Source: Scytonema hofmannii PCC 7110 (GTDB lineage: Bacteria; Cyanobacteriota; Cyanobacteriia; Cyanobacteriales; Nostocaceae). From it: DNA of 64,000 nt. The notes beneath the pieces are model-generated. The model was not told where the DNA came from. It worked only from the letters and a program-made list of their open reading frames with translations, and searched no databases. The translations under genes were made by a program, and so were the position numbers. The DNA lies in assembly GCF_000346485.2 (NCBI RefSeq), contig NZ_KQ976354.1, positions 7,736,283 through 7,800,282 on the forward strand, read 5' to 3'. Positions 46,773-55,327 of this stretch are shown here, in pieces; positions within the stretch are counted from its first letter, which is position 1, and each line of letters opens with the position of its first letter.

Positions 46773-47718
46773 ATTTTAACAAACCCCAGATTAGCTTCAA
46801 ATGAAAAAGAACGTATGATTGTTCTCGAAACTTGAAACGATCACCAATTAGTAAATGGAGACGATGTAGATTATGAGATGGAATCGATGGGTAAGCATGG
46901 TGTTCTGCATGGTAGTTTGAATTCCAGAGTATGTACCGGAGAAAAAAATTTGAGGAAGTGCTGCGGGTATTGCATAAAACATTTGCTCCTTGGTCGCAAC
47001 CATAGTGATCCAGAGAATTTAACCAGAACTCCATTGGTAAAAAAACTATTAGCGGAATCCAGTAAAGCCGAATAGTGTAATCAGGCCAAAGAGCAGTTGC
47101 GGTGACTATCATTAAAAGCCACACTAACAGAGCAATGTTATCAAGGTGTACATCACGACGCGCTTTCTCTGAACGTATAAAGTCAGGGAAACGTCCAAAT
47201 GCTGCGCGTACAGACATCAACCAGAAGGGGATAGAGAAGCTTGTGCCCGGAAGATTCTGAACATAATCCCAGAGATTTGAAAAAACTCTTGGCGACTCTG
47301 GGTCTCCTTGTGCATTTGCATACCTGTGATGTTCAAAATGAAAGTACTTGTAAAGTGTAAAGTTGAGAAGAATGATTAATGACCAAAAGATACCTGCTAA
47401 ACGATTGACTAGAAGAGACTTTCTGAAGGAAGCATGAGTACAGTCGTGGCAAGCATTAAGACATCCACCAAGAATGCATCCTTGAAACCACCAGACGACA
47501 AGCCAAACCCACCAGATATTCCACCAAATTCCCACTGCTCCTAGAAAAGCATACAGGCTAATATTGAATAGACTTTGAAGGCAGGTTTTGACTGAGTCGT
47601 GTTTTCGGAGTTCCTTGAGAGTCTCACTATCAATCAATCCAACAGAGATAGAAAGTTCTTCGAGAGTTTCACTGCCAATCTGTTCAACCGAAATAGTTGA
47701 ATCTGGAATACTAGTCAT
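46762..47718 (-). CDS. Membrane fatty-acid-desaturase-like di-iron enzyme
   Basis: A 318-residue membrane protein with the three His boxes: HDCTH (91-95), HFEHH (127-131) and HAEHH near residue 273, with hydrophobic spans between. The family desaturates or hydroxylates acyl chains, carotenoids and some amino-acid-derived metabolites (for example RtxC in rhizobitoxine synthesis). Located 48 bp after panD in the operon. The N-terminus holds a duplicated block (IGSETLEELSISVGLIDSET). The last codons S-G-V-TAG come from a MITE end; before insertion the protein ended K-Y-H-S-N-S-K. Confidence 0.85.
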   Translation of the reverse strand: MTSIPDSTISVEQIGSETLEELSISVGLIDSETLKELRKHDSVKTCLQSLFNISLYAFLGAVGIWWNIWWVWLVVWWFQGCILGGCLNACHDCTHASFRKSLLVNRLAGIFWSLIILLNFTLYKYFHFEHHRYANAQGDPESPRVFSNLWDYVQNLPGTSFSIPFWLMSVRAAFGRFPDFIRSEKARRDVHLDNIALLVWLLMIVTATALWPDYTIRLYWIPLIVFLPMEFWLNSLDHYGCDQGANVLCNTRSTSSNFFLRYILWNSNYHAEHHAYPSIPSHNLHRLHLLIGDRFKFREQSYVLFHLKLIWGLLKSGV

Positions 47719-47766
47719 TGCTTTCTCCCTAAAATACTTAAGAAAAGAATCATTGAACTGCCAAGC

Positions 47767-48114
47767 TTAAAGCGGGTTGTTGTGTTTGTCCACTTGAATT
47801 ATGTTTGGACGATGTAAATAAGCTTCTTCTGGTGTCATCACGGCGTAGGCTATCACTATAATCTCGTCGGTAGGCGCATTTAGACGAGCTGCCGGACCGT
47901 TCAAACAGATGATGCGGCTTCCCCATTCACCAGGAATAGTGTAAGTTTCCAGACGCGAACCGTTGTTGACGTTGACTACCTGTACCTTTTCACCAGGCAA
48001 TATATTAGCAAGCTTTAGTAATTCTTCATCAATGGTAATCGAACCTTCGTAGTACAAGTTAGCATCAGTGACTGTTACGCGATGCAACTTGCTTTTAAAC
48101 ATCGTAATAAGCAT
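47767..48114 (-). CDS. panD: Aspartate 1-decarboxylase
   Basis: A 115-residue pyruvoyl enzyme that makes beta-alanine from aspartate. The self-processing Gly-Ser pair is in [10 protein letters not shown]; further blocks are [13 protein letters not shown] and [17 protein letters not shown] very strong ribosome site (AGGAGG, 4-nt spacing) precedes the ATG, suggesting high output. PanD normally feeds pantothenate; here it sits between an Ebony-like synthetase and a desaturase, so dedicated supply of beta-alanine to that pathway is likely. Confidence 0.95.
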   Translation of the reverse strand: MLITMFKSKLHRVTVTDANLYYEGSITIDEELLKLANILPGEKVQVVNVNNGSRLETYTIPGEWGSRIICLNGPAARLNAPTDEIIVIAYAVMTPEEAYLHRPNIIQVDKHNNPL

Positions 48115-48166
48115 TTTTCCTCCTCGTCATCAAATTTATATCAACTTGAAAGATTTTATCTACCTA

Positions 48167-48377
48167 GGGCTTGCTGAACACAATTGGAGGCTAGAACAGA
48201 TAAGGGTTTCAGACCTTTTTTTGCTAAACAAGTGCAAGTTTATAATATCTATAGTCTCAAAAACCTTGCATTTTCGTCAGCGATCGCTGGGTAAATTGAG
48301 AAACTAAGGGATAAAACTACCACTTTGTCAGCTGTGTGGCTTCTAGAGTCGCTAGGCTCAACTTTTTCAGCAAGCCC
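48167..48377. mobile_element. 211-bp MITE with TA target duplication
   Basis: GGGCTTGCTGAA (48167-48178) and TTCAGCAAGCCC (48366-48377) are perfect inverted ends, each flanked by TA, as for IS630/Tc1-type elements. It lies between the NRPS-like gene and panD; without it the gap would be about 70 bp. No coding capacity. Confidence 0.8.
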
Positions 48378-48394
48378 TACCTAAACAGTTGCAT

Positions 48395-50935
48395 TTACAA
48401 GCGCTTTTCTACCAGGACTGCCTCTTTATGAGTTTTAGCAATGCTGGAAAAGATTCGCTCGCCTTCAAACTCAAAAACATCATAATCAATGGCGTATTTT
48501 CGTTGATATCCCATCTCTTCCAAGGCAATATACCTTGTGAAAATTTGCGTACAAGTTGTAGCGACCCGCTTGTAATTGAAACTTGCTGCTACCTCCAGCA
48601 CCTTTTTTTCCAACGCTAAGACAATAGCAGTGCTGTCTACATCGGAAGCTGCGCCTGATAGCTGAACGTAAAGAATATCTCCTGGCTTTACCTCGCCATA
48701 ACTGCTTTTGTACATTTCTTCGAGAGAGTGCCACAGTGCAAAAATCGGAGTCATGGATTCTGGCAATTCACTGTCACCGTTGTCCTGTTTCTCAACTTCT
48801 GCAAGCAGGTAATTAGCAAAATCCTCACTCAAACAGTATCCAACGACTCGCCCAGAAGCCTTCTGAACCGCGACATAGGAAAGATTTTTTAGCCTGCGCC
48901 TGCAACAGATTGCAGCGTAAACATCAAACTCTTGTTTCGTAATCCCTAGCGCCACTACTTCGGGTTCTCTTGTTGTAAAAGACTCACTGACTAATTTCAC
49001 GGTCTTTTCCAAGTACTTATTTTCAAAAGGAACAATCTCAACATCCGTCAGGCGCACCTCATCAACCGAACATAGTTTTGCTCTTTTGTATTCGTCGAAA
49101 AGCCTAGCTAAAGAGGCAAGGGACGGGTCATTGACAAAGTTGGGAATGGGAAGAAGCACCCCAAATTTTTCCTTCAGCATTTCTAAGAAAGCCACAACAG
49201 ACAAAGAGTCGCCGCCGAGTTGAAAGAAATTATCTTGCCTGCTGACTGGGGAAACACGAAACATTTGCTGCCAAATGTCTGCCAGCAATTTTTCTGTCTG
49301 ACTTTGGGGTAGGAAATGTGGTTCTATAACTCTGAAACTCCAGGAACTTATGCGAGACAATGCTTGACGATTTACCTTACCATTTGGGGTCAGGGGTAGT
49401 TCATCCATCACCACGAACTGTGTTGGCACCATATAGTTAGGTAGCTTGGAAAGGGCGTACTTTTTCATCTCATCTACGTTGACAGTAGAAGGTACAACAA
49501 ATGCCACCAACTGCTTTGTTTCTGGTAAACTCTCATTCTCGCAAACCACGACGGTTATGTTAGAGACGGACTTGTCGAACTGTCCCAAGACAGACTCAAT
49601 CTCCTCTAGTTCAACTCGAAACCCCCGGAGCTTCACTTGATTATCAATACGACCCACATAATACAGAACGCCATTGTCGTTCTGTATTACCAAATCTCTT
49701 GTTTTGAAGAGTAAGCCGTTGTCAGAAAATGGATTTGGGATGAATCGTGCTTTGGTCTCCTCAGGCTTGTTGTGGTATCCCCTTGCCAGAACTGGACCAC
49801 CCACCCACAACTCGCCCACCTTACCTGAGGGAACTGGTTGCAAATTCTCGTCCAAAATGTAGCTCTCGACATTGAGAATCGGTTGACCGATAGACACGCT
49901 GCTATCCAGGTTTCCTAACTTCCCAGAAAACTCGGCACAGGTTACATCACCAGCTACCTCGGTACTGCCGTAGAGATTCAGCAAGATACCGCCAGATACG
50001 CTTTCTCTAAATTTCTGCAATAGATTGGGGGTAAGCTGTTCCCCGCTGACTGTCCAAATCTTTATGGCAGGGAGGGCGTTCCCTAAGTCTGGGCGAAAGA
50101 GGAGAAGAGATTGGAGTAAAGAAGGCACCAAGGTGAGGCGCGTCACGGACGTTTTTTGAAGTATGCGAATTATCTCGTGAGGATTGGCACTTGCCTCATG
50201 GGGAAGAATAACCGTTTTGATGCCTTGGAGTAGCCCCCCAAACATCTCCCACACTGAGTCTACAAAGTTAAGAGTGGTTCGGTGACAGCAAACTTCGTCA
50301 GAGTTAAAGGGGTATTGGTTCCACATCCAAACAAAGCGATTGACTGTAGCCCGATGAACGCCACAAACTCCTTTAGGTGTGCCAGTGCTGCCAGAGGTGT
50401 AGAGAATGTACATCAAGGATTCGGGTGTGATGGGAACATCCAAGTTACTGCTGTTCTGTTGCAATAGGGATGCGTCGTCTAGCAGTAGCGTATGTCCCGC
50501 CAACGAGGGAACATGGGTATTGAGCAGGGCTTTCTCTGTTATCAGCACCGACAAGCCTGAATCCTCAATAATGAACTGTTTCCTGGCTTCTGGAAAGTCC
50601 GGATCTACGGGAACATAAGCTCCTCCTGCCTTCAAAATACCGAGGATGGCAATTACCGCCTCTGGGGAGCGTCGCAAGCACACACCCACTGGGGTTTCCA
50701 AATCTACACCTTGTGCTCGTAGGGCATTTGCTATCTGGTTAGCCCGTGAGTTCACTTGTCTATAAGTGAACTCTCTTTTTTCCATAGCAAGAGCTATCTT
50801 TTCCGGTGTTTTAGTTGCCTGCTTTTGGAATAGCTGGTGGATGCACTGATTTGAGAAATAGCCCGTCTTAAATGCAGCGAGCGCCAATGCAGTCTTAGAC
50901 AACTGTTGTTGTAGTTTTTCTAGTTGATTGGTCAT
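48395..50935 (-). CDS. Ebony-like NRPS: adenylation, carrier and GNAT-like amine-acyltransfer domains
   Basis: An 846-residue mini-NRPS. The adenylation domain (about 30-530) has YTSGSTGTPKGV (179-190), YGSTE (322-326) and LTPNGKVNR. Pocket residues by eye against PheA: V225, D226, W229, T268, T295, S297, L321, G329, D330, K520. The Asp is one place later than for alpha-amino acids, as in beta-alanine pockets. The carrier domain has GGDSLS with Ser577. Residues 630-846 replace a condensation or thioesterase domain and look like an arylalkylamine N-acyltransferase (ESFTTREPEVVALGI). This is the order of insect Ebony, beta-alanyl-dopamine synthase. It starts 3 bp after the decarboxylase stop. 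Confidence 0.85.
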   Translation of the reverse strand: MTNQLEKLQQQLSKTALALAAFKTGYFSNQCIHQLFQKQATKTPEKIALAMEKREFTYRQVNSRANQIANALRAQGVDLETPVGVCLRRSPEAVIAILGILKAGGAYVPVDPDFPEARKQFIIEDSGLSVLITEKALLNTHVPSLAGHTLLLDDASLLQQNSSNLDVPITPESLMYILYTSGSTGTPKGVCGVHRATVNRFVWMWNQYPFNSDEVCCHRTTLNFVDSVWEMFGGLLQGIKTVILPHEASANPHEIIRILQKTSVTRLTLVPSLLQSLLLFRPDLGNALPAIKIWTVSGEQLTPNLLQKFRESVSGGILLNLYGSTEVAGDVTCAEFSGKLGNLDSSVSIGQPILNVESYILDENLQPVPSGKVGELWVGGPVLARGYHNKPEETKARFIPNPFSDNGLLFKTRDLVIQNDNGVLYYVGRIDNQVKLRGFRVELEEIESVLGQFDKSVSNITVVVCENESLPETKQLVAFVVPSTVNVDEMKKYALSKLPNYMVPTQFVVMDELPLTPNGKVNRQALSRISSWSFRVIEPHFLPQSQTEKLLADIWQQMFRVSPVSRQDNFFQLGGDSLSVVAFLEMLKEKFGVLLPIPNFVNDPSLASLARLFDEYKRAKLCSVDEVRLTDVEIVPFENKYLEKTVKLVSESFTTREPEVVALGITKQEFDVYAAICCRRRLKNLSYVAVQKASGRVVGYCLSEDFANYLLAEVEKQDNGDSELPESMTPIFALWHSLEEMYKSSYGEVKPGDILYVQLSGAASDVDSTAIVLALEKKVLEVAASFNYKRVATTCTQIFTRYIALEEMGYQRKYAIDYDVFEFEGERIFSSIAKTHKEAVLVEKRL

Positions 50936-50938
50936 CGG

Positions 50939-52069
50939 TTAGATACAATAGACTTTAAGAGGTGGTATACCGTTGAAGCCAACAGATGAATACGTATGAG
51001 TGTATGCACCTGTACTGAGGATGTCGATGCGATCGCCAATCTGTAGGGAAAGCGGTAGTTTATAGCCTGCCCGCTCGTAGAGGATGTCGGCACTGTCACA
51101 AGTTGGACCTGCCAACACCACAGAACCTACTGCACTGCCATCGTAAGGAGTACGAATGCGGTACTTGATACATTCATCTAGGGTTTCCATCAGACCATTG
51201 AATTTGCCTACATCAAGAAATACCCATCGCTGATCGTCGGTGTAGGATTTCTTAGCAATCGACACGACTTCAGACTGGATTGTCCCAGCGTCTGCTACGA
51301 GGAATCGCCCTGGTTCCAGCATCACTTGTGGTGGATTGTCACCAAAATGATGGCTTATAGCTGTTTGAATGGCTTCTGCGTAAACTTCTTCACTTGGGAT
51401 AGGCGATTGATATTGCGCGGGAAAGCCACCCCCCAAGTTCATCACCTGCAAGTCAATACCTTGTGCAGCGAGTTTCGAGAACAATAGAGCTACTTGGTGA
51501 ATTGGCTCATTCCACTGGGTTGGATCAGTTTGCTGGGAACCGACGTGAAAAGCAACACCGTAAGGTTCAAGACCCAAAGTGCGGCTATGTAGGAGAAGGT
51601 CAAACGCCATATCCCACGCACAGCCAAACTTGCGAGCCAGTGTCCACTCTGCGCTTTGGGTTTCAATCAGCAGACGGCAGCAAACGCGGCTACCAGGAGC
51701 GTGAACCGATAGCTTTTCCAGTTCCCCCCAGCTATCAAAGCTGTACAGCTTCACCCCTAACTGATATGCACGGGCAATATCTCTTGCTTTCTTCAATGTA
51801 CTACCGTAAGAAATTTGTTCCGGTCGGGCACTGACAGCGAGACACTGCTCAATCTCACCAATACTGGCAGCATCAAAATTTGCTCCAAGCTTAACCAAAA
51901 GCCTCAAGATTTCCGGTTCGGGATTAGCTTTAACAGCGTAGTAAATTCGCGCTTTCGGCAGAAGTTTATGTAGGGTTAAATATTTTTCTGCTATTACATC
52001 CAAATCGACAACTAGAAATGGCGTGTCTAGCAATTTACTTTTTAGGAACTGCTCAACTTTTAGAGTCAC
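50939..52069 (-). CDS. PLP-dependent ornithine/lysine decarboxylase (fold type III)
   Basis: A 376-residue alanine-racemase-fold decarboxylase. The PLP lysine is in RIYYAVKANPEPEI; other motifs are FHVGSQQTDP, MNLGGGFPAQY, LEPGRFLVADAG and GPTCDSADILYE with the catalytic Cys of ODC-type enzymes. The length excludes biosynthetic arginine decarboxylase. Ornithine would give putrescine and lysine cadaverine; specificity cannot be read. A GTG at 52069 with AGGAGAAG upstream is the best start, over the ATG at 52084. First gene of the operon. Confidence 0.9.
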   Translation of the reverse strand: MTLKVEQFLKSKLLDTPFLVVDLDVIAEKYLTLHKLLPKARIYYAVKANPEPEILRLLVKLGANFDAASIGEIEQCLAVSARPEQISYGSTLKKARDIARAYQLGVKLYSFDSWGELEKLSVHAPGSRVCCRLLIETQSAEWTLARKFGCAWDMAFDLLLHSRTLGLEPYGVAFHVGSQQTDPTQWNEPIHQVALLFSKLAAQGIDLQVMNLGGGFPAQYQSPIPSEEVYAEAIQTAISHHFGDNPPQVMLEPGRFLVADAGTIQSEVVSIAKKSYTDDQRWVFLDVGKFNGLMETLDECIKYRIRTPYDGSAVGSVVLAGPTCDSADILYERAGYKLPLSLQIGDRIDILSTGAYTHTYSSVGFNGIPPLKVYCI

Positions 52070-52945
52070 TAATCTTCTCCTCATTCTCAGAAACTTTATC
52101 TGGAAAAGGTTCCAGGCATTTTTGACAAAAACAATTCAAAATTCAAAATTGAATGAAAAATGCTCGTTGTGGGTAGGCTACCCACTTTCAAAAAAGAACA
52201 AACAGAAAGCGCAGCGCGAGGTATAAAGCGTCCACATTCTAAGGCCCTCGGATTTATCCGTGGGGTCTTTAATGAGCGAATTTTGAATTGATAATTTTGA
52301 ATTCCCGCTTGATCCAGTGACGGATAAGAAATTTTGACAGAGTGTTGAATGGCTTCTTTTGCCGTCAATCTAGGTTACATCAGCCTTTTATGAAATCGTG
52401 GTGAGAAATCCGGACTACGCTACTCTTACGCCTGGTTAGCAAAAGTTTGCAATGCAGAGATAGCCTCAAGAAAATGAGGAGATCGCTCGCAGAATGCAGA
52501 GAATACAGCCTAACTTTTGCAGATAATTTCGCTGTGTATAGCAATCCGGAATCAAAGGTTAATCCCATTTGTTTTGTGGTTGCTACAAACAGTTAATTAT
52601 GTATTTGTATGATATCAGTTGCTTGTTGTTAATACTAATTTAATATTTTCAAGACCATCAGGGCGATATGTCCAAAGATAGATGTTCTCCTTTTGATTGA
52701 CTATAGTAAGCATTAATTACCCCGAATAAAAGACAAACAGCAATGAATGCTCGGCTGGAAAACTCTACTGGACACCTCTTGCCTCTGCTTAACGGCAGAG
52801 ACCTTATCCGGAGCGATCGCACCCCCAACTCACTCACCAACAACTTTCACCACCTTCCTGGCTGACTGATTGCCAATCTATACACTTAGAGAGCGTTAAT
52901 ATATTTGAGCTAACCAAATTGTAGGATAATTGCTCTGTTTTTACT
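52070..52945. other. Region upstream of the biosynthetic operon, no gene seen
   Basis: About 880 bp with only poor frames. Features: ATTCAAAATT repeats near 52133-52150, a near-perfect CCTCGGAT TT ATCCGTGG stem at about 52242-52259, and GTGGGTAGGCTACCCAC, a perfect palindrome at 52169-52185. The operon promoter should be here but was not identified. The stem followed by a short frame recalls ends of IS200/IS605 elements, without proof. Confidence 0.45.
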
Positions 52946-53437
52946 CTATAAATTCACAGCCGACTGTTTAAAGTATAAAGTTGCCGGATTTAAATTAAAG
53001 TAAAAGCATGCCACTGCGGCAATCAATTCCTTTAAGTCACACTGAGCAGCATAACACTGTTTGAAAAATGTTTGTTTTTCCAATCTGGCTGCGATCGCTC
53101 CTAGTAATTCTTCTATTGTACAAGGTTTAGTAAGATAGTCATCTGCTCCCAAATCCATGCCTTTGCGAATGTCAGATCGAGTCGCTTTATTAGTGACAAA
53201 AATCAAGGGAATTGTTGCTGTTATAGGATTTTGGCGCAATGCAGTTAAAACCCTGTAACCATCAATATCCGGCATTATAATGCCGCTAATTATTAAATCG
53301 GGCAAGTGTTGTTGTGCCCACTGAATGCCGACAAGTCCATTTTCTACACCAATGGGGTCGAATCCTTTTTCCTTGAGGCATTCGAGGAAGATGTTGCGGC
53401 TCTCGATCTCCGATTCAATCACTAAAATCTTTGTCAT
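52946..53437 (-). CDS. Receiver-domain protein without phospho-acceptor Asp
   Basis: A 163-residue stand-alone receiver domain with a 35-residue tail. The fold is clear (MTKILVIESE; IPLIFVTNKATRSD; GADDYLTKPCTIEELLGAI), with the conserved Lys in TKP and Thr in VTN. Where the phosphorylated Asp should be, the protein has Gly52 (DLIISGIIMPDIDGY), and the first acidic pair is reduced (IESE). It should act without phosphorylation, as a pseudo-receiver. GGAGAAG precedes the ATG well. Confidence 0.85.
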   Translation of the reverse strand: MTKILVIESEIESRNIFLECLKEKGFDPIGVENGLVGIQWAQQHLPDLIISGIIMPDIDGYRVLTALRQNPITATIPLIFVTNKATRSDIRKGMDLGADDYLTKPCTIEELLGAIAARLEKQTFFKQCYAAQCDLKELIAAVACFYFNLNPATLYFKQSAVNL

Positions 53438-53478
53438 TGTCTTCTCCGCACGATTTAGACCCGATTATCATTAGATAA

Positions 53479-53669
53479 TAGGACTTACGCATTGACAGAA
53501 AGCATTAGATATGGGTTGGGTATTTTTAGCGTCTCAACGTTTGATTTTTTAACACATGAAAACTTCATCACCTACCGTAGGGGCGCAATGCCTTGCGCCC
53601 CTACAAGCCTGAAATGACCATTATTCGTTGAGCCATATGAATGTTAATTTGTACAGTGCGTAAGTCCTA
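53479..53669. mobile_element. 191-bp MITE-like element with 13-bp TIRs
   Basis: TAGGACTTACGCA (53479-53491) and TGCGTAAGTCCTA (53657-53669) are perfect inverted ends. Inside is a GTAGGGGCGCAA/TTGCGCCCCTAC hairpin also seen at 10974-11001. Single copies of the end sequence lie near 33797 and 63384. Its right flank (53670-53693) duplicates about 24 bp of the adjacent receiver gene. No transposase. Confidence 0.7.
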
Positions 53670-53740
53670 AAAACCCTGTAACCATCAATATCGAGTATAA
53701 AATATACCTGTAGCTATCCTCAATCATTCAAGATAAAATT

Positions 53741-53774
53741 AGAAACCCGACAACTCATGCGAAGTCGGGTTTCT
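53741..53774. repeat. Dispersed stem-loop repeat, copy 3 with co-varying arms
   Basis: AGAAACCCGAC, loop AACTCATGCGAA, GTCGGGTTTCT. The loop is identical to copies at 25439 and 26936, while both arms have changed together (GATCC/GGATC to GAAAC/GTTTC), preserving pairing. Confidence 0.85.
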
Positions 53775-53814
53775 GAAACCGCGATCGGATGAATATTAAA
53801 AATTTATTACCTAG

Positions 53815-54375
53815 CTAATCAAAGGATGGCAAGGAAGTCCTTATCACATAAAGCATGACTGTGATTTTATAGGTAAGAAACCCCAAAAATATAGGCAGGA
53901 TTTCCAATTGCTCTAACCGACTTGCCAATATACTCAAGCCTATCAACAAAGCGAAGCGTCCTTTGCTGAGTTGTGTTTTTTCTGAGCCTAATTGCTCTAC
54001 ATCTTTAACCAACATCCTTAAGTAAAGCAGTCCCGCGCATGCTCCCATTAAATAGTTTAGGGCAATATTGGCGGAATAAAAAATCCACACGCAGCCAAAA
54101 GAAATTCCTATCAATGCCAGGGTTATCAGCAGTAACTCTTGTACGAGTTGGTAAAACTCTACCATTGAGGAATCTGTGTCTGTTGTGTTGTCAGAAACAG
54201 ATTGAGATTCGGCATCAATTTTTGGTGTTTGTTTAACGTCTTCGCACATGATGCGATCGCTTTTTTCAGCCCGATTTGCATTAGTTATATTATTACTAGA
54301 AAAGCCCTCTAAGTCTAATTGCTCTAACTCAATTAATGAAGAGCGTTCTAGCATAGCACTGTGGAGTCTTAACAT
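53815..54375 (-). CDS. Atp1/AtpI-like ATP synthase assembly protein
   Basis: About 186 residues with four C-terminal hydrophobic segments ([80 protein letters not shown]), the pattern of cyanobacterial ATP synthase subunit I, thought to help c-ring assembly or ion supply. Unlike the usual gene it is not at the head of an atp operon. A long polar N-terminus precedes the membrane part. The upstream codons before 54375 are GTGTAGG repeats, so that ATG is the start. Confidence 0.7.
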   Translation of the reverse strand: MLRLHSAMLERSSLIELEQLDLEGFSSNNITNANRAEKSDRIMCEDVKQTPKIDAESQSVSDNTTDTDSSMVEFYQLVQELLLITLALIGISFGCVWIFYSANIALNYLMGACAGLLYLRMLVKDVEQLGSEKTQLSKGRFALLIGLSILASRLEQLEILPIFLGFLTYKITVMLYVIRTSLPSFD

Positions 54376-54379
54376 AATT

Positions 54380-54418
54380 AGGGTGTAGGGTGTAGGGTGT
54401 AGGGTGTAGGGTGTAGGG
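54380..54418. repeat. GTGTAGG heptamer array
   Basis: Five consecutive GGGTGTA units directly upstream of the Atp1-like start codon and downstream of the SGNH hydrolase gene. Confidence 0.85.
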
Positions 54419-54467
54419 GAAAGAACTCCCTTCTCCCTTTGGGAGAAGGGTTGGGGATGAGGGTATA

Positions 54468-55313
54468 TTAAAGTATATCTTTTAAAGCGCGAGTCCACAT
54501 CTCGGCAACAAACTTATTACCCTCATCATTAAAGTGAAGCCCGTCACCATTAAAAATCTCGCCTTTCTTCATTTGAGCAATGATTGCACCATGCATATCA
54601 AGGAAGACGATTCGCTTGCCTTTTTTAGAAAGTTCCGTGACACGATTCTTGAGAAATGCGTTGGCTGCAGTTCTAGTTTTATTGGCATCAACGCCATTTT
54701 GAATATCCCATTTAAAGGGAGGCATTGAGGCGACTACAATTCTGGCATTGGGACTTACCAAGAAGATTTCATCAATAATCCCTTGAAGCGATTTTGTGAG
54801 AAAGCTAGAGGTATTATCCCCTCTTACATCACTACCAAAGAAATCATTGGTGCCAAGCATCATAAGCACTACATCAGGCTTAGTTTCTTGAACCCAGTTC
54901 CGAATGCTTCCTGGCTTTCCTTCCCAGCTTGGTAGACGAACATTTGCGCCCGGTTGTTGCAAAACTTGTGCCGCCGACCAACCGCCGTGACACTCATGAT
55001 CTGGGTCTTTATATGCACCGTCTTTTTTGGTTCCTACCCAATCTATGGTAGAGCCAAATTTGGTCTTGGCTACCGTACTACGCAAAACAGCAATATTGCC
55101 TGCACACAGCGAGTCTCCCAAGGACATCACTTTGGTAGCAGCAGTAGCAGTGCTAATCGGGAAAAAACACAATATTGTGGCAGCTAGATCTATAAGACCC
55201 CACTTACCTCTAGGTGTTTTTTTACTTACGGACTCGCTACTCTTGTTTTTAGTTAACAAATGACAGGCTTGGTTTTGGATAGCCATTACAGATTTTTTAG
55301 CGTACTTTCCCAT
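54468..55313 (-). CDS. SGNH/GDSL-type hydrolase
   Basis: A 281-residue secreted or membrane-anchored hydrolase. After an internal signal/anchor ([20 protein letters not shown]) come the SGNH blocks: [11 protein letters not shown] with the nucleophile Ser, [24 protein letters not shown] and [12 protein letters not shown] with catalytic Asp and His. Substrates of the family are esters of lipids or polysaccharides. A later start ([11 protein letters not shown]) is possible. Confidence 0.85.
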   Translation of the reverse strand: MGKYAKKSVMAIQNQACHLLTKNKSSESVSKKTPRGKWGLIDLAATILCFFPISTATAATKVMSLGDSLCAGNIAVLRSTVAKTKFGSTIDWVGTKKDGAYKDPDHECHGGWSAAQVLQQPGANVRLPSWEGKPGSIRNWVQETKPDVVLMMLGTNDFFGSDVRGDNTSSFLTKSLQGIIDEIFLVSPNARIVVASMPPFKWDIQNGVDANKTRTAANAFLKNRVTELSKKGKRIVFLDMHGAIIAQMKKGEIFNGDGLHFNDEGNKFVAEMWTRALKDIL

Positions 55314-55327
55314 CAATAAAAGTATAG

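Noticed and set aside
52096-52368. 90-codon open frame upstream of the decarboxylase operon (minus strand)
   Set aside because: Overlaps hairpins and ATTCAAAATT repeats and resembles no protein; likely non-coding leader or element remnant.
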